Assembly (NCBI RefSeq): GCF_001425405.1
Contig: NZ_LMQP01000003.1
Location: 1,131,678 to 1,195,677, forward strand
Length of the DNA: 64,000 bases
Origin: Sphingomonas sp. Leaf412
Lineage (GTDB): Bacteria > Pseudomonadota > Alphaproteobacteria > Sphingomonadales > Sphingomonadaceae
Direction: 5' to 3'
The number at the start of each line of letters is the position of its first letter. Position 1 is the stretch's first letter. Below are positions 17,077 through 25,356 of the stretch, piece after piece. Below the pieces are notes generated by a model that ran no database searches, had not been told where the DNA came from, and saw only the letters and a program-made list of their open reading frames with translations. Position numbers and translations under genes: made by a program.

Positions 17077-17888
17077 GGCAGCAGGACGAGCAGCGCGGCG
17101 ATCGGGGCGACCGGGACCAGCCCGTCGATGCGGTCGAGCACGCCGCCGTGGCCCGGCAGGGTGTTGCCCGAATCCTTCACGCCCGCCTGCCGCTTCAGCC
17201 AGCTTTCGAACAGGTCGCCGCCCTGCGCCAGCGCCGCCAGCAACGGCGTCGCCATCACGAGGCGGATCGGCAGGGCGGCACCCAAGTGAAGCACCACCGC
17301 CAGCATCGTCGCCGCGATCACGCCGCCGATCAGGCCCGCCCACGTCTTGTTCGGGCTCAGTCGCGGCGCCAGCTTCGGCCCGCCGATGCCGCGCCCGGCG
17401 AAGAAGGCGCCGATGTCGGTGGCCCAGACGAGCGCCATCGCCCAGAAGGCCAGGAGCAACCCCATGTCCTGCCGCCGCAACACGATCAACGCCATCACCG
17501 GCAACGCGCAGTAAAGGACTCCGGCGGCCAGGCGCGGCATGCGCGTGACGGCGGCGACGAAGAAGAACGCCGCCGCGACGAGGCCCAGCGTGAAGAAGTC
17601 GCGCGTTTCCAGCACCAGCCACGCCGGCGCCATCGTCGCCAGCGGTACGCTCAGCGCGAATTGCGCGAGCCGCTTCGTCTTCGCCGGGGCCTTTTGCAGG
17701 TCCGACCATTCCGCCATCATGAACAAGGCGGCGATCACCGTCAGTAGCCAGAACGCCAGACCGCCGAGCACGAGCGCGGTGGAGGCGACCGCGATCATCG
17801 CCACGCTGGCGATCATCCGCAGCCGCAGGTTCGACGGCGTCCGGAGTTTCGCGTCGGGCGCGCCGGGAAGCGGGTTGTCCAGGCTCAC
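17073..17888 (-). CDS. cdsA: Phosphatidate cytidylyltransferase
   Basis: A 271-residue polytopic inner-membrane protein making CDP-diacylglycerol, the precursor for all phospholipids here, including those made by pssA/psd at 22.6-24.1 kb. The CdsA signature is present: RLSPNKTWAGLIGG and the C-terminal KRQAGVKDSGNTLPGHGG followed by VLDRIDG. Seven or eight hydrophobic segments are visible. The start is GTG at 17888, overlapping the uppS stop (GTGA), and the stop overlaps dxr in the same way. Confidence 0.93.
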   Translation of the reverse strand: MSLDNPLPGAPDAKLRTPSNLRLRMIASVAMIAVASTALVLGGLAFWLLTVIAALFMMAEWSDLQKAPAKTKRLAQFALSVPLATMAPAWLVLETRDFFTLGLVAAAFFFVAAVTRMPRLAAGVLYCALPVMALIVLRRQDMGLLLAFWAMALVWATDIGAFFAGRGIGGPKLAPRLSPNKTWAGLIGGVIAATMLAVVLHLGAALPIRLVMATPLLAALAQGGDLFESWLKRQAGVKDSGNTLPGHGGVLDRIDGLVPVAPIAALLVLLP

Positions 17889-18733
17889 AACCCACCGTAG
17901 CGGCGCTGCCGCCGCGCGAACGCGTCGACCGCGGCGGCAAGGTCGTCGGCGCCGAAATCGGGCCACAGCGTCTCGACGAACAGAAGCTCCGCATAGGCCG
18001 CCTGCCACAGCAGGAAGTTCGACAATCGCTGCTCCCCCGACGTGCGGACGAGCAGGTCCAGCGGCGGCAGGTCGCGCGTTTCCAGTTCCGCCTCGATCGC
18101 CGCTTCGTCGATCGCCTCCGGCGGCAGGCGTCCGGCCAGGCGACGCGCCGCCGCGGCAAGCTCCGCCTGCGCGCCGTAGTTCAGCGCGATCGCCAGGATC
18201 GGCCCCGTGTTACCCGCCGTGCGCGCCAGCGCATCGTCGACCAGCGCGACGACGTCGCCCGCGAACCGGCGATAGTCGCCCAGCACGCGCAACCGCACGT
18301 TCTCGCGCACCAGTTCGGCCAGATCGTGCCGGATGAAGAATTTCAGCAACCCCATCAGGTCGCCGATCTCCTCCGCGGGACGGCGCCAGTTCTCGCTGGA
18401 GAAGGCGTAGAGCGTCAGCGCCTCGATCCCCATCGCACGCGCGGCGCGGGTGACCGCGCGCACCGCCTCCACCCCCGCCTTGTGCCCGGCGGCACGCGGC
18501 AGGTGGCGGCGCTTCGCCCAGCGGCCGTTGCCGTCCATGATGATGGCGACGTGACGGGGAAGAACGACCGAAAGCCCCTCCCTTTCAAGGGAGGGGTTTG
18601 TAGTGGGTGCGACACGCGAAGCGGGTCGCTCGTCGCGGAGCGGCGGCCGGGCGTCGAGCCCGCTCGCCGCAGACCCACCCCCTGCCCCTCCCTTGAAAGG
18701 GAGGGGTGAAAATGGGCTACGGGAGCCGCTCAC
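17885..18733 (-). CDS. uppS: Undecaprenyl pyrophosphate synthase with a repeat-derived N-terminal extension
   Basis: A 282-residue cis-prenyltransferase making the C55 lipid carrier for peptidoglycan and O-antigen. The core starts at [18 protein letters not shown] (residues 59 on, catalytic Asp67), with FSSENWRRP and the closing [15 protein letters not shown] and [13 protein letters not shown] motifs. The first 58 residues are not part of the family: codons 10-53 are exactly the 132-bp palindromic repeat at 18575-18706. Between that repeat and the catalytic motif there is no ATG, GTG or TTG in frame, so translation must begin at the GTG at 18733, which overlaps the frr stop (GTGA). The normal protein is about 230-240 residues. 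Confidence 0.93.
   Translation of the reverse strand: MSGSRSPFSPLPFKGGAGGGSAASGLDARPPLRDERPASRVAPTTNPSLEREGLSVVLPRHVAIIMDGNGRWAKRRHLPRAAGHKAGVEAVRAVTRAARAMGIEALTLYAFSSENWRRPAEEIGDLMGLLKFFIRHDLAELVRENVRLRVLGDYRRFAGDVVALVDDALARTAGNTGPILAIALNYGAQAELAAAARRLAGRLPPEAIDEAAIEAELETRDLPPLDLLVRTSGEQRLSNFLLWQAAYAELLFVETLWPDFGADDLAAAVDAFARRQRRYGGL
18575..18706. repeat. 132-bp palindromic repeat element inside the uppS reading frame
   Basis: The element is bounded by two 22-bp copies in inverted orientation, each itself a palindrome with arms CCCCTCCCTT and AAGGGAGGGG and a 2-nt centre (18575-18596 and 18685-18706). Inner parts also pair (GTGGGT with ACCCAC). The whole could form one long hairpin. It is 44 codons long and begins and ends exactly on codon boundaries of uppS. 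A fragment resembling one arm lies just before icd (near 25331-25348). Confidence 0.85.
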
Positions 18734-19287
18734 TTACCCAGGATTTCCTTTTCCTTCGCATCGCCGACGACGTCGATGTCGGCGATCGTCGTATCGGTGA
18801 TCTTCTGCACCTCGGTCTCGTGGCGCTTGCGCTCGTCCTCGCTGAATACGCCCTTCTTCTCGTCGGTCTTCAGCGCATCCATGCCGTCGCGGCGGACGTT
18901 GCGGACCGCGATCTTCGCCTTCTCCGAATATTGCCCGGCCAGCTTCGCCAGTTCCTTGCGCCGCTCCTCGGTCAGGTCGGGGATCGGCAGGCGCAGCGTC
19001 GTGCCGTCGTTGATCGGGTTCAGGCCGAGCCCCGCGGAGCGGATCGCCTTTTCCACCGGGCCGACGTTCGACTTGTCCCACACCTGCACCGACAGCATCC
19101 GCGGCTCCGGCACCGAAACCGTCGCCACCTGGTTCAGCGGCATGTGGCTGCCGTACACCTCGACCGTCACGGGATCGAGCAGCGCGGTCGACGCGCGGCC
19201 GGTGCGCAGGCCGCCAAGGTCGCCCTTCAGCGCTTCCACCGCGCCGGCCATGCGGCGTTCCAGATCGGCCTTGTCGTAGGCGGGCAT
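18730..19287 (-). CDS. frr: Ribosome recycling factor
   Basis: A 185-residue tRNA-mimicking protein that, with EF-G, splits post-termination ribosomes. The N-terminal helix ([20 protein letters not shown]) leads to [21 protein letters not shown], and the C-terminal helices contain [18 protein letters not shown] and RNVRRDGMD. Full family length. Its ATG overlaps the pyrH stop by one base (TGATG) and its stop overlaps the GTG of uppS. Confidence 0.96.
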   Translation of the reverse strand: MPAYDKADLERRMAGAVEALKGDLGGLRTGRASTALLDPVTVEVYGSHMPLNQVATVSVPEPRMLSVQVWDKSNVGPVEKAIRSAGLGLNPINDGTTLRLPIPDLTEERRKELAKLAGQYSEKAKIAVRNVRRDGMDALKTDEKKGVFSEDERKRHETEVQKITDTTIADIDVVGDAKEKEILGK

Positions 19288-20018
19288 CAGACGCTCTCCA
19301 TCTCTTTCTGAACGACCGTCGAAACGCCCTCGCCGCGAAGGACGGCGGCGAAATTGCCGTGCTCGCGGATGTTGAAGACGACGATCGGGATATTGCTGTC
19401 ACGGCACAGCGCGACCGCGCTGGCGTCCATCACGCGCAGGTTCTTCGCCAGCACCATGTCGTAGCTGACCGTGGCGAAGCGCTTCGCATCCGCCACCTTC
19501 TTGGGATCGGCATCGTAGACGCCGTCGACCGACGTGCCCTTGAACAGGGCGTCGCAGTTCATCTCGGCGGCACGCAGCGCGGCGCCGCTGTCGGTGGTGA
19601 AGAAGGGTGATCCGACGCCCGCGGCGAAGATGACGACGCGGCCCTTTTCCAGATGCCGCTCGGCACGGCGGCGGATGAAGGGTTCGCAGACCGACTGCAT
19701 CGGGATCGCGGACTGGACCCGCGTATCGACGCCGATCTGCTCCAGCGCATTCTGCACCGCCAGCGCGTTCATGACGGTGGCGAGCATCCCCATGTAGTCG
19801 GCGGTGCCGCGCTCGAACCCCTGCGCCGCGGCGGCGAGGCCGCGGAAGATGTTGCCGCCGCCCACGACGATGCACAGTTCGTAGCCCTGCGCCTTCACGT
19901 CCGCGATCTCCGCCGCGACGCGCGCCGTGACGGCGGGATCGATGGCGAGCCCCTGCTCGCCCATCAGGACCTCTCCCGACAGCTTGAGCAGGATGCGTTT
20001 GTAGCGGGGATCGGTCAT
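19287..20018 (-). CDS. pyrH: UMP kinase
   Basis: A 243-residue hexameric bacterial UMP kinase that makes UDP. It has the phosphate-binding KLSGEVLMG motif near the start, the VGGGNIFRG segment, and [14 protein letters not shown] near the end. The ATG at 20018 ([15 protein letters not shown]) is chosen as the family start, although the frame stays open upstream. The 175-bp gap to tsf (20019-20193) has no gene; it holds a fragment that resembles half of a repeat seen elsewhere (GTCATCCCGGCTTTCGCCG). Confidence 0.96.
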   Translation of the reverse strand: MTDPRYKRILLKLSGEVLMGEQGLAIDPAVTARVAAEIADVKAQGYELCIVVGGGNIFRGLAAAAQGFERGTADYMGMLATVMNALAVQNALEQIGVDTRVQSAIPMQSVCEPFIRRRAERHLEKGRVVIFAAGVGSPFFTTDSGAALRAAEMNCDALFKGTSVDGVYDADPKKVADAKRFATVSYDMVLAKNLRVMDASAVALCRDSNIPIVVFNIREHGNFAAVLRGEGVSTVVQKEMESV

Positions 20019-20193
20019 GGGTTCCGGTGCGTCGGGGGTACGGGGCGGCACGAACCTTAAGCGGCGGGCGCGGCGCGGGCAACCTAGGTTGTGGGGGCGG
20101 CTCCGCACCCCGAAACGACGTCATCCCGGCTTTCGCCGTGGCGACGGGCAATGGTCGGAGGGGAGGACACCCCTGTTCTCCTCTCCCCTCGCC

Positions 20194-21147
20194 TCAGGCA
20201 GTCGGCTCGGCCTGCTTGCCCTGCGGCACGCCCGACACGGCCGCGACTTCGGCGGCGAAGTCGGACGCCTCCTTCTCGATGCCCTCGCCCAGCTGGAAGC
20301 GGACGTAGTCGACCAGCTTGATCTCCGCGCCCGCGTCCTTGCCGGCCTTCGCGACGACGTCGCTGATCTTCGTCTTGCCGTCCATCACGAACAGCTGACT
20401 GACCAGCGCATGTTCCTTGCGGAACTTCGCGATGCCGCCCTCGACCATCTTGGCGATGATGTCGGCGGGTTTGCCGCTTTCGGCCGCCTTCTCGGTCGCG
20501 ATCGCGCGCTCGCGCTCGATCTCGGCCTCGTCCAGGTCATGCTCGTTCAGCGCCTTGGGGAAGGCGGCGGCGATGTGCATCGCTAGCTGCTTGCCCAGCG
20601 CCTGCAACACGTCGTCCGCCGCCTTGCTCTCCAGCGCGACGAGCACGCCGATCTTGCCCAGGCCCGGCGACTGCTGGTTGTGCACATAGGCAACGACCGC
20701 ACCCTCGGACACTTCCAGCCGGCGCGCGCGGCGCAGCGACTGGTTCTCGCCGATCGTGGCGATGTTGTTGGTCAGCGCCTCCTCGACCGTCTTGCCAGAC
20801 GGCATCGTCGCCGCCTTCAGCGTATCGATCGCATCGCCCTGCTCGAGCGCGATCTGAGTCACCTCGCGCACGAACGCCTGGAACTGGTCGTTCTTGGCGA
20901 CGAAATCGGTCTCGGAATTGACCTCGACCGCCGCGCCCTTCGTGCCCGCGACGGCGACGCCGACGAGACCCTCGGCCGCGGTGCGGCTCGACTTCTTCTG
21001 CGCGGCCGCCAGGCCCTTCGTGCGCAGCCAGTCCAGCGCGGCGTCCATGTCGCCCGCGGTCTCGTTCAGCGCCTTCTTGCAATCCATCATACCTGCGCCG
21101 CTCTTCTCGCGCAGTTCCTTGACCATCGCTGCCGTGATGTCGGCCAT
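20194..21147 (-). CDS. tsf: Elongation factor Ts
   Basis: A 317-residue nucleotide-exchange factor for EF-Tu. The N-terminal UBA-like domain reads [21 protein letters not shown], followed by the signature [14 protein letters not shown] of the core domain. The C-terminal dimerisation region ends in [17 protein letters not shown]. The ATG at 21147 ([12 protein letters not shown]) is the family start. It follows rpsB after a 130-bp gap filled mostly by a palindromic repeat, so tsf may be made from a processed or separately initiated transcript. Confidence 0.96.
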   Translation of the reverse strand: MADITAAMVKELREKSGAGMMDCKKALNETAGDMDAALDWLRTKGLAAAQKKSSRTAAEGLVGVAVAGTKGAAVEVNSETDFVAKNDQFQAFVREVTQIALEQGDAIDTLKAATMPSGKTVEEALTNNIATIGENQSLRRARRLEVSEGAVVAYVHNQQSPGLGKIGVLVALESKAADDVLQALGKQLAMHIAAAFPKALNEHDLDEAEIERERAIATEKAAESGKPADIIAKMVEGGIAKFRKEHALVSQLFVMDGKTKISDVVAKAGKDAGAEIKLVDYVRFQLGEGIEKEASDFAAEVAAVSGVPQGKQAEPTA

Positions 21148-21177
21148 GTCGAAATCCTCAATCTGAAAGCAAAATGC

Positions 21178-21243
21178 CGTTCGCCCTGAGCGAAGTCGAA
21201 GGGCGCGCGACGCGCGGGCTTCGACCTCGCTCAGCCCGAACGG
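21178..21243. repeat. REP-like repeat, TGAGCGAAGTCGAAG family, between rpsB and tsf
   Basis: An imperfect inverted repeat: CGTTCGCCCTGAGCGAAGTC at the left and its near complement CTTCGACCTCGCTCAGCCCG at the right. The same family occurs at 57604-57673, and a degenerate half near 30930-30945 (TAGAGCGAAGTCGAA). It fills the gap between rpsB and tsf and would form a strong hairpin in the shared transcript. Confidence 0.85.
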
Positions 21244-21277
21244 CTGGAGGAGACATCGTATCGTGCCTCCGTTACGG

Positions 21278-22096
21278 TTACGCGGCGGCGGGCTCTTCCG
21301 TCGCGGGCACGTCGCCCGGCTGCGCGGCCGGGGTCTCGACCGGCGCGGACAGCGCCGCTTCCGCCGGCGGCTCGTCCATCGCACCCAGGTCGCGGCCCGA
21401 GCGCGCCTGCTGCTGCTGGCCGCCGCGGGTCGAGGCGATGGCGATCGCCTCGCAATACAGGCGGATGGCGCGGCTGGCGTCGTCGTTGGCGGGCACCGGG
21501 AAGGCGATGCCGTCCGGCGACACGTTGGAATCGAGGATCGCGACGACCGGGATGCCCAGGGTGTTGGCTTCCTTGATCGCCAGCTCTTCCTTGTTCGCGT
21601 CGATCACGAACATCACGTCGGGCACGCCGCCCATGTCGCGGATGCCGCCCAGCGACAGTTCCAGCTTGTCCTTCTCGCGCGTCAGCTGGAGCACTTCCTT
21701 CTTCGTCAGGCCGTGCGTGTCGCCCGACAGCTGCTCCTCGAGCGCCTTCAGGCGCTTGATCGAGTTGCTGATCGTCTTCCAGTTGGTGAGCATGCCGCCC
21801 AGCCAGCGGTGGTTGACGAAATGCTGGCCCGCGCGGCGCGCCGAATCGGCGACCGCTTCCTGCGCCTGCCGCTTGGTGCCGACGAACAGGACCTTGCCGC
21901 CCGCGGCGACGGTCGAGCTGACGAACTCCAGCGCGCGCGCGAACAGCGGCACGGTCTGGCTGAGATCGATGATGTGGACGCCGTTGCGGTCGCCGAAGAT
22001 GTAGGGCTTCATCTTCGGGTTCCAGCGGTGGGTCTGGTGGCCGAAGTGCGCGCCGGTCTCGATCAGCTGCTGCATCGTGACGACAGGTGCCGCCAT
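21278..22096 (-). CDS. rpsB: 30S ribosomal protein S2
   Basis: A 272-residue S2. It begins [20 protein letters not shown] and has [31 protein letters not shown], and [12 protein letters not shown]. The last 40 residues are a Pro/Glu/Ala-rich tail beyond the conserved fold, common in alphaproteobacteria. The ATG at 22096 has an AAGGATATTC stretch upstream. It is the first gene of the rpsB-tsf-pyrH-frr-uppS-cdsA-dxr-rseP-bamA series. Its promoter must lie within 22097-22250; I could not identify it with confidence. Confidence 0.96.
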   Translation of the reverse strand: MAAPVVTMQQLIETGAHFGHQTHRWNPKMKPYIFGDRNGVHIIDLSQTVPLFARALEFVSSTVAAGGKVLFVGTKRQAQEAVADSARRAGQHFVNHRWLGGMLTNWKTISNSIKRLKALEEQLSGDTHGLTKKEVLQLTREKDKLELSLGGIRDMGGVPDVMFVIDANKEELAIKEANTLGIPVVAILDSNVSPDGIAFPVPANDDASRAIRLYCEAIAIASTRGGQQQQARSGRDLGAMDEPPAEAALSAPVETPAAQPGDVPATEEPAAA

Positions 22097-22253
22097 AATA
22101 GAATATCCTTCCGGTTGAGCCTCTGGGAAGCGAGTGACGCGTGGCTCGAAGCCTGCGCACCGGGATGATGATGCTTCCCATGCGGGGTTAGAGCGCGCGC
22201 CCCTAGCCGATCGTGCCGTTCCGATCAACCGCCATTCGGCGCTTGACGGTCTG

Positions 22254-22289
22254 GAACGGATATGGAACACAAAGGAACGGACCGGGAAC
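22254..22289. promoter_or_regulatory. Two tandem LexA (SOS) boxes
   Basis: Four GAAC tetramers lie at 22254, 22265, 22275 and 22286. The first pair and the second pair are each separated by exactly 7 bp, giving two perfect GAAC-N7-GAAC sites, the reverse complement of GTTC-N7-GTTC, the LexA box known in alphaproteobacteria such as Caulobacter. A TTGACG (22243-22248) stands just upstream as a possible -35 for the plus strand, so LexA bound here would cover the promoter of the gene at 22404. The 307-bp gap 22097-22403 otherwise holds only the DnaA-type box and a short upstream frame. Confidence 0.7.
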
Positions 22290-22352
22290 TCCGGCGGTAT
22301 TTCCACGACGGACCGTGGCTGAAATATTGCCGGGGCGAGGGAACCGCAAAGT

Positions 22353-22361
22353 TATCCACAG
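22353..22361 (+). other. Perfect DnaA box (TTATCCACA)
   Basis: A consensus DnaA-binding 9-mer lies in the leader of the small membrane-protein gene, 64 bp downstream of the LexA boxes and 42 bp before the start codon. A single site can arise by chance; there is no AT-rich region or box cluster here, so it is not a replication origin. Confidence 0.45.
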
Positions 22362-22403
22362 GTTGGCGGACATGAGGTTCGCGGGCGAACGGAGTTGGCG
22401 GCG

Positions 22404-22637
22404 ATGATGACGATGATGGCGATCCTGATCTTCGGCGGTGCGTTCGGCGCCGCGATTTATGCCATCGCCGCCACGGTGGCTCCGCGGATGGCGCAGATCG
22501 TGGATGTGTTGTTCGCGCGTCCCCAGCCGCGCTTCGCGCCCCTCACCGAACTGGTCCATGCCGAGCGGCGGATCGCGGTCAGGCGCTGGGCGACGGCGTC
22601 GGCGCGGGGATCGTTCCGGCCGCGCGAAGCCGCCTGA
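22404..22637 (+). CDS. Small inner-membrane protein, possibly SOS-induced
   Basis: A 77-residue protein not matched to a family I recognise. It begins MMTMMAILIFGGAFGAAIYA, one hydrophobic helix that could anchor it in the inner membrane, followed by a basic cytoplasmic tail ([19 protein letters not shown]). GGAG at 22391-22394 supports the ATG at 22404; a TTG at 22395 is in the same frame but too close to it. Two LexA-type boxes lie about 115-150 bp upstream. An 11-codon frame starting at 22372 ends in TGA overlapping this ATG (ATGA), which may couple translation. Its 3' end overlaps pssA on the other strand by 59 bp. Confidence 0.6.
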   Translation: MMTMMAILIFGGAFGAAIYAIAATVAPRMAQIVDVLFARPQPRFAPLTELVHAERRIAVRRWATASARGSFRPREAA

Positions 22638-23409
22638 TCCGCGCATAGCCCGCGATGCTGAACGGCAGCGAGGCGAGGTAGGACAGGCAGGCGACCGTCG
22701 CGGTTTCCCACGGGGCATTGACGGCGGCGGCGGCGACGATGACGACCAGCGCCAGCGCCTCGAACCGGACGTTGCGACGCAGTTTCATCGAACTCCACGA
22801 CAGGGTGGCGAGGCTCGACACCATCAGTAGCGCGACCAACGCGACCCATGGCGCCACGAAGCGCGGGTCGCGCAGAAACGGCTCCCCGCTCCAGAACCAG
22901 GCGAACATCGGAAGCAGCGCGAGTCCAGCACCCGCGGGCGCGGGAACGCCGGTAAGGAAGCCGGCCGACTTGTGCGGCTGATCGTCCGCATCGATCGCGG
23001 CGTTGAAACGGGCAAGGCGCAGGGCGCAGAAGACCGCGAGCATCAGCGACGCCATCCATCCGAAGCGCGGCAGCGTTTCCAGCGTCCACAAGTAGAGGAT
23101 CAGCGCGGGCGCGACGCCGAACGAGATGGCGTCGGCGAGCGAATCGAGTTCCGCACCGAAGCGGCTTTCGCCATGCAGCATCCGCGCGATCCGGCCGTCG
23201 AGACCGTCCAAGACGCCCGCGACCAGCACCAGCACGACGGCCAGTTCCCATCGCCCGGCGGTGGCGAAGCGGATCCCCGACAGCCCGGAACACAAGGCGA
23301 GCGCCGTGACCGCATTGGGCGCGACCGCGCGCAGCGGCAGGCCACGGCGCAGGCGCTTGGACCCGGTCAGGTCGTCGCCGCCGTCGTCGTCCGCAGGGTC
23401 GTGGTTCAT
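22579..23409 (-). CDS. pssA: CDP-diacylglycerol-serine O-phosphatidyltransferase
   Basis: A 276-residue integral membrane CDP-alcohol phosphotransferase that makes phosphatidylserine. The family motif is intact: [10 protein letters not shown], then [15 protein letters not shown], i.e. D-G-x2-A-R-x8-G-x3-D-x3-D. About eight hydrophobic segments follow. It uses CDP-diacylglycerol from CdsA, and its product goes to Psd, encoded immediately upstream with a 4-bp overlap. Confidence 0.93.
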   Translation of the reverse strand: MNHDPADDDGGDDLTGSKRLRRGLPLRAVAPNAVTALALCSGLSGIRFATAGRWELAVVLVLVAGVLDGLDGRIARMLHGESRFGAELDSLADAISFGVAPALILYLWTLETLPRFGWMASLMLAVFCALRLARFNAAIDADDQPHKSAGFLTGVPAPAGAGLALLPMFAWFWSGEPFLRDPRFVAPWVALVALLMVSSLATLSWSSMKLRRNVRFEALALVVIVAAAAVNAPWETATVACLSYLASLPFSIAGYARIRRLRAAGTIPAPTPSPSA

Positions 23410-24143
23410 TGCGCGACGCCGACCGCGGCGTCCGCGCCGTAGCGGCCGAGGATCGTCTCGCCCGCGATCGCACGCTGCCCCAGCGCCACCTGCGGCGCGC
23501 AGCCGTCGGGCAGGAACACGTCGACGCGGCTGCCGAAGCGGATCAGGCCGACGCGCTGCCCGGCCGCGACGATGTCGCCGGTCTTGGCGAAGGCGACGAT
23601 GCGGCGCGCGACCAGGCCCGCGATCTGCGTGAAGCCGACCCTCCGCCCGTCATGTCCCTCGACCACGAAATGCTGGCGCTCGTTCTCCTCCGACGCCTTG
23701 TCGAGGTCGGCGTTCAGGAACTTGCCGGAGATGTAGACGACCTGGCGGATCGTACCTGCGATCGGGCTGCGGTTGATGTGGACGTCGAACACCGACATGA
23801 ACACCGACACGCGCACCCGCGCGCCCTCCCCCAGCTCGGGCACCAGCTCCCGCGGGATCGCGACGCGTTCGATCATCGTCACCAGGCCGTCGGCGGGCGA
23901 GACGATCAGGTCGTCGCCGACCGGCGTGGTGCGCACCGGATCGCGGAAGAACGCCGCGACCCAGACGGTGACGGCCAGGAAAGGCCAGAAGAACACCTTC
24001 GATATGATCGTCGCCAGCAGCGTGATGCCGAAGGCGATGGCGGTGAACTTCTGCCCTTCCGGATGCACGGCGGGGAAGCGCCATTTGACGGTGGAGGTGA
24101 CGGGGATGCCGCCATGATGCGGCGGCTTTTCGAGCGATGACAT
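23406..24143 (-). CDS. psd: Phosphatidylserine decarboxylase proenzyme (short form)
   Basis: A 245-residue enzyme turning phosphatidylserine into phosphatidylethanolamine at the inner membrane. The self-cleavage site that creates the pyruvoyl group lies in [14 protein letters not shown], with cleavage before the serine. N-terminal hydrophobic segments (about residues 27-65) anchor it. The length and the Arg-Phe-Gly-Ser site place it in the short archaeal-type/alphaproteobacterial subfamily. It is the first gene of psd-pssA. Confidence 0.92.
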   Translation of the reverse strand: MSSLEKPPHHGGIPVTSTVKWRFPAVHPEGQKFTAIAFGITLLATIISKVFFWPFLAVTVWVAAFFRDPVRTTPVGDDLIVSPADGLVTMIERVAIPRELVPELGEGARVRVSVFMSVFDVHINRSPIAGTIRQVVYISGKFLNADLDKASEENERQHFVVEGHDGRRVGFTQIAGLVARRIVAFAKTGDIVAAGQRVGLIRFGSRVDVFLPDGCAPQVALGQRAIAGETILGRYGADAAVGVAQ

Positions 24144-24187
24144 GGCCCCGGTCTATCGGTGCGACGCGGATGTGACAATCGCGGGCG

Positions 24188-25210
24188 TCATGCCGCGATG
24201 CGTGTCGCCCCCCGGTCCGTCGCCCCGCGGCGCCGCAACGCCCCCGCGACCGCGCCGAAGCCCATGATCATCAGCGCCCATGTCGCCGGTTCCGGCACCC
24301 CGTTCACGCCCAGTTGCCGCGCGATCCCCGCGCCGACGACGCGATGGATGTCGCGCGTGGGGTGGACGAGATCGAAATAGGTGTAGCCGTCGCACGCCGG
24401 CGCCCCACTGGTCAGCAGGCAGGCGGTCCGCGTATCCAGCGTATCGGACAGGCCGTAGGCGCCCGGATCGGCGTAGATCGCCTGCTGATAGGCGAAGAAG
24501 TCGAAGAACCGGAAATTCGCCCCGGTGCTGCTCGCGAACGCATCGGTCAGACCGTCGAACGCGGTATTCAGCCCGAACGACATCCGCCGCCCCGCGTCCG
24601 ACAAGGCGGGCGAGTTGAACTGCGTCACCGCCGGAATCTGTCCCACGTCGGGCAGGCCGGTGATGACGACGTTACGCGCGCCGAGCGTGTAGAGCGAGGT
24701 CAGCCCCTCGGTCATCGCGGTCAGGGTGGCGGTGAAATCGGGCATGTAGCGCGGGTTCGCGCCGACCTTCGCCAGTTCGCTGCGGATGTCGTTGCCGCCC
24801 AGCGTCACCAGCACGAGCGAATCGGCGGTGAAGGCCTGCCCCGACGTCCGGAACGCCTCGACCTGTTCGAGGAAGCTGGGGCTGGCGTCGCCCGAGACCT
24901 CGCGCGTCTGCGCGCCGCCGACGGAGAAGTTGCGCCCGCCATAGGCGGACGCGATCGTCGCCTGACCCTCGACGCCGCGCGACACCCAGTCCGCGAAATT
25001 GTAGCCGTTGGAGAAGCGCCCCTGATAATAGCCCAGCGCGGCGGGCGCCGGATCCTCGCCGCCGGAAGCGGCCCTCCCCGCCTGCGCGTTGCCCGCATCG
25101 ACCAGGCTGTCGCCGAACACGAACAGGCGGTCGTAGTTCGCGGATTGCGCATCCGCCGGGATCGCCACGGCCATCGCGGCCCCGGCCAGCATCGCCCTCG
25201 TCAGCATCAT
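24188..25210 (-). CDS. Secreted SGNH/GDSL hydrolase with PEPxxWA-CTERM tail
   Basis: A 340-residue exported esterase-like protein. The signal peptide ends near AIPADAQ. The GDSL block reads YDRLFVFGDSLVDAGNAQ, with the nucleophile serine, the GGND block is VTLGGNDIRSEL, and the last block is FDLVHPTRDIHR with the catalytic Asp and His. The C terminus has the sorting signal VPEPATWALMIMGFGAVAGA followed by an Arg cluster, the PEPxxWA-CTERM type cut by an exosortase-like enzyme. Lipase or carbohydrate-esterase activity is likely but unspecified. A perfect 10-bp palindrome ATGACGTCAT (25234-25243) lies just upstream of its start. Confidence 0.88.
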   Translation of the reverse strand: MMLTRAMLAGAAMAVAIPADAQSANYDRLFVFGDSLVDAGNAQAGRAASGGEDPAPAALGYYQGRFSNGYNFADWVSRGVEGQATIASAYGGRNFSVGGAQTREVSGDASPSFLEQVEAFRTSGQAFTADSLVLVTLGGNDIRSELAKVGANPRYMPDFTATLTAMTEGLTSLYTLGARNVVITGLPDVGQIPAVTQFNSPALSDAGRRMSFGLNTAFDGLTDAFASSTGANFRFFDFFAYQQAIYADPGAYGLSDTLDTRTACLLTSGAPACDGYTYFDLVHPTRDIHRVVGAGIARQLGVNGVPEPATWALMIMGFGAVAGALRRRGATDRGATRIAA

Positions 25211-25356
25211 CGCTCCCCTTTTTTCTGATGTTATGACGTCATGCTATCATGCCGTCGCGACAAAGCGAGCGCCAAATGGCCGCCGTGCCCGCGGTTGATC
25301 CCCCGCCCCCTTCCCCCTATCGCGCTGCGCAACCCCTCCCCTTCAAGGAAGCGAGC

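Noticed and set aside
18541..18733. A later start for uppS that would leave the repeat untranslated
   Set aside because: No ATG, GTG or TTG occurs in the uppS frame between the repeat and MDGNGR; starting at that Met would delete the first strand of the fold.
20100..20170. GTCATCCCGGCTTTCGCCG near pyrH as a palindromic repeat
   Set aside because: The right arm is too diverged (GTGGCGACGGG) to form a clear hairpin; not supported as a full element.
22204..22228. TTGATC-N17-TAGGGG on the minus strand as the rpsB promoter
   Set aside because: The -10 half matches poorly; not strong enough to annotate.
22353..22361. DnaA box as part of a replication origin
   Set aside because: Only one box, no AT-rich unwinding region and no dnaA, parAB or hemE gene nearby. 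A single 9-mer can occur by chance in 64 kb.
25317..25350. A CCCCTCCCCTTCAAGG stretch just before icd as another copy of the 132-bp repeat
   Set aside because: Only one degenerate arm is present without its partner, and the AAGGAAG in it is simply the icd ribosome site. At most a relic.
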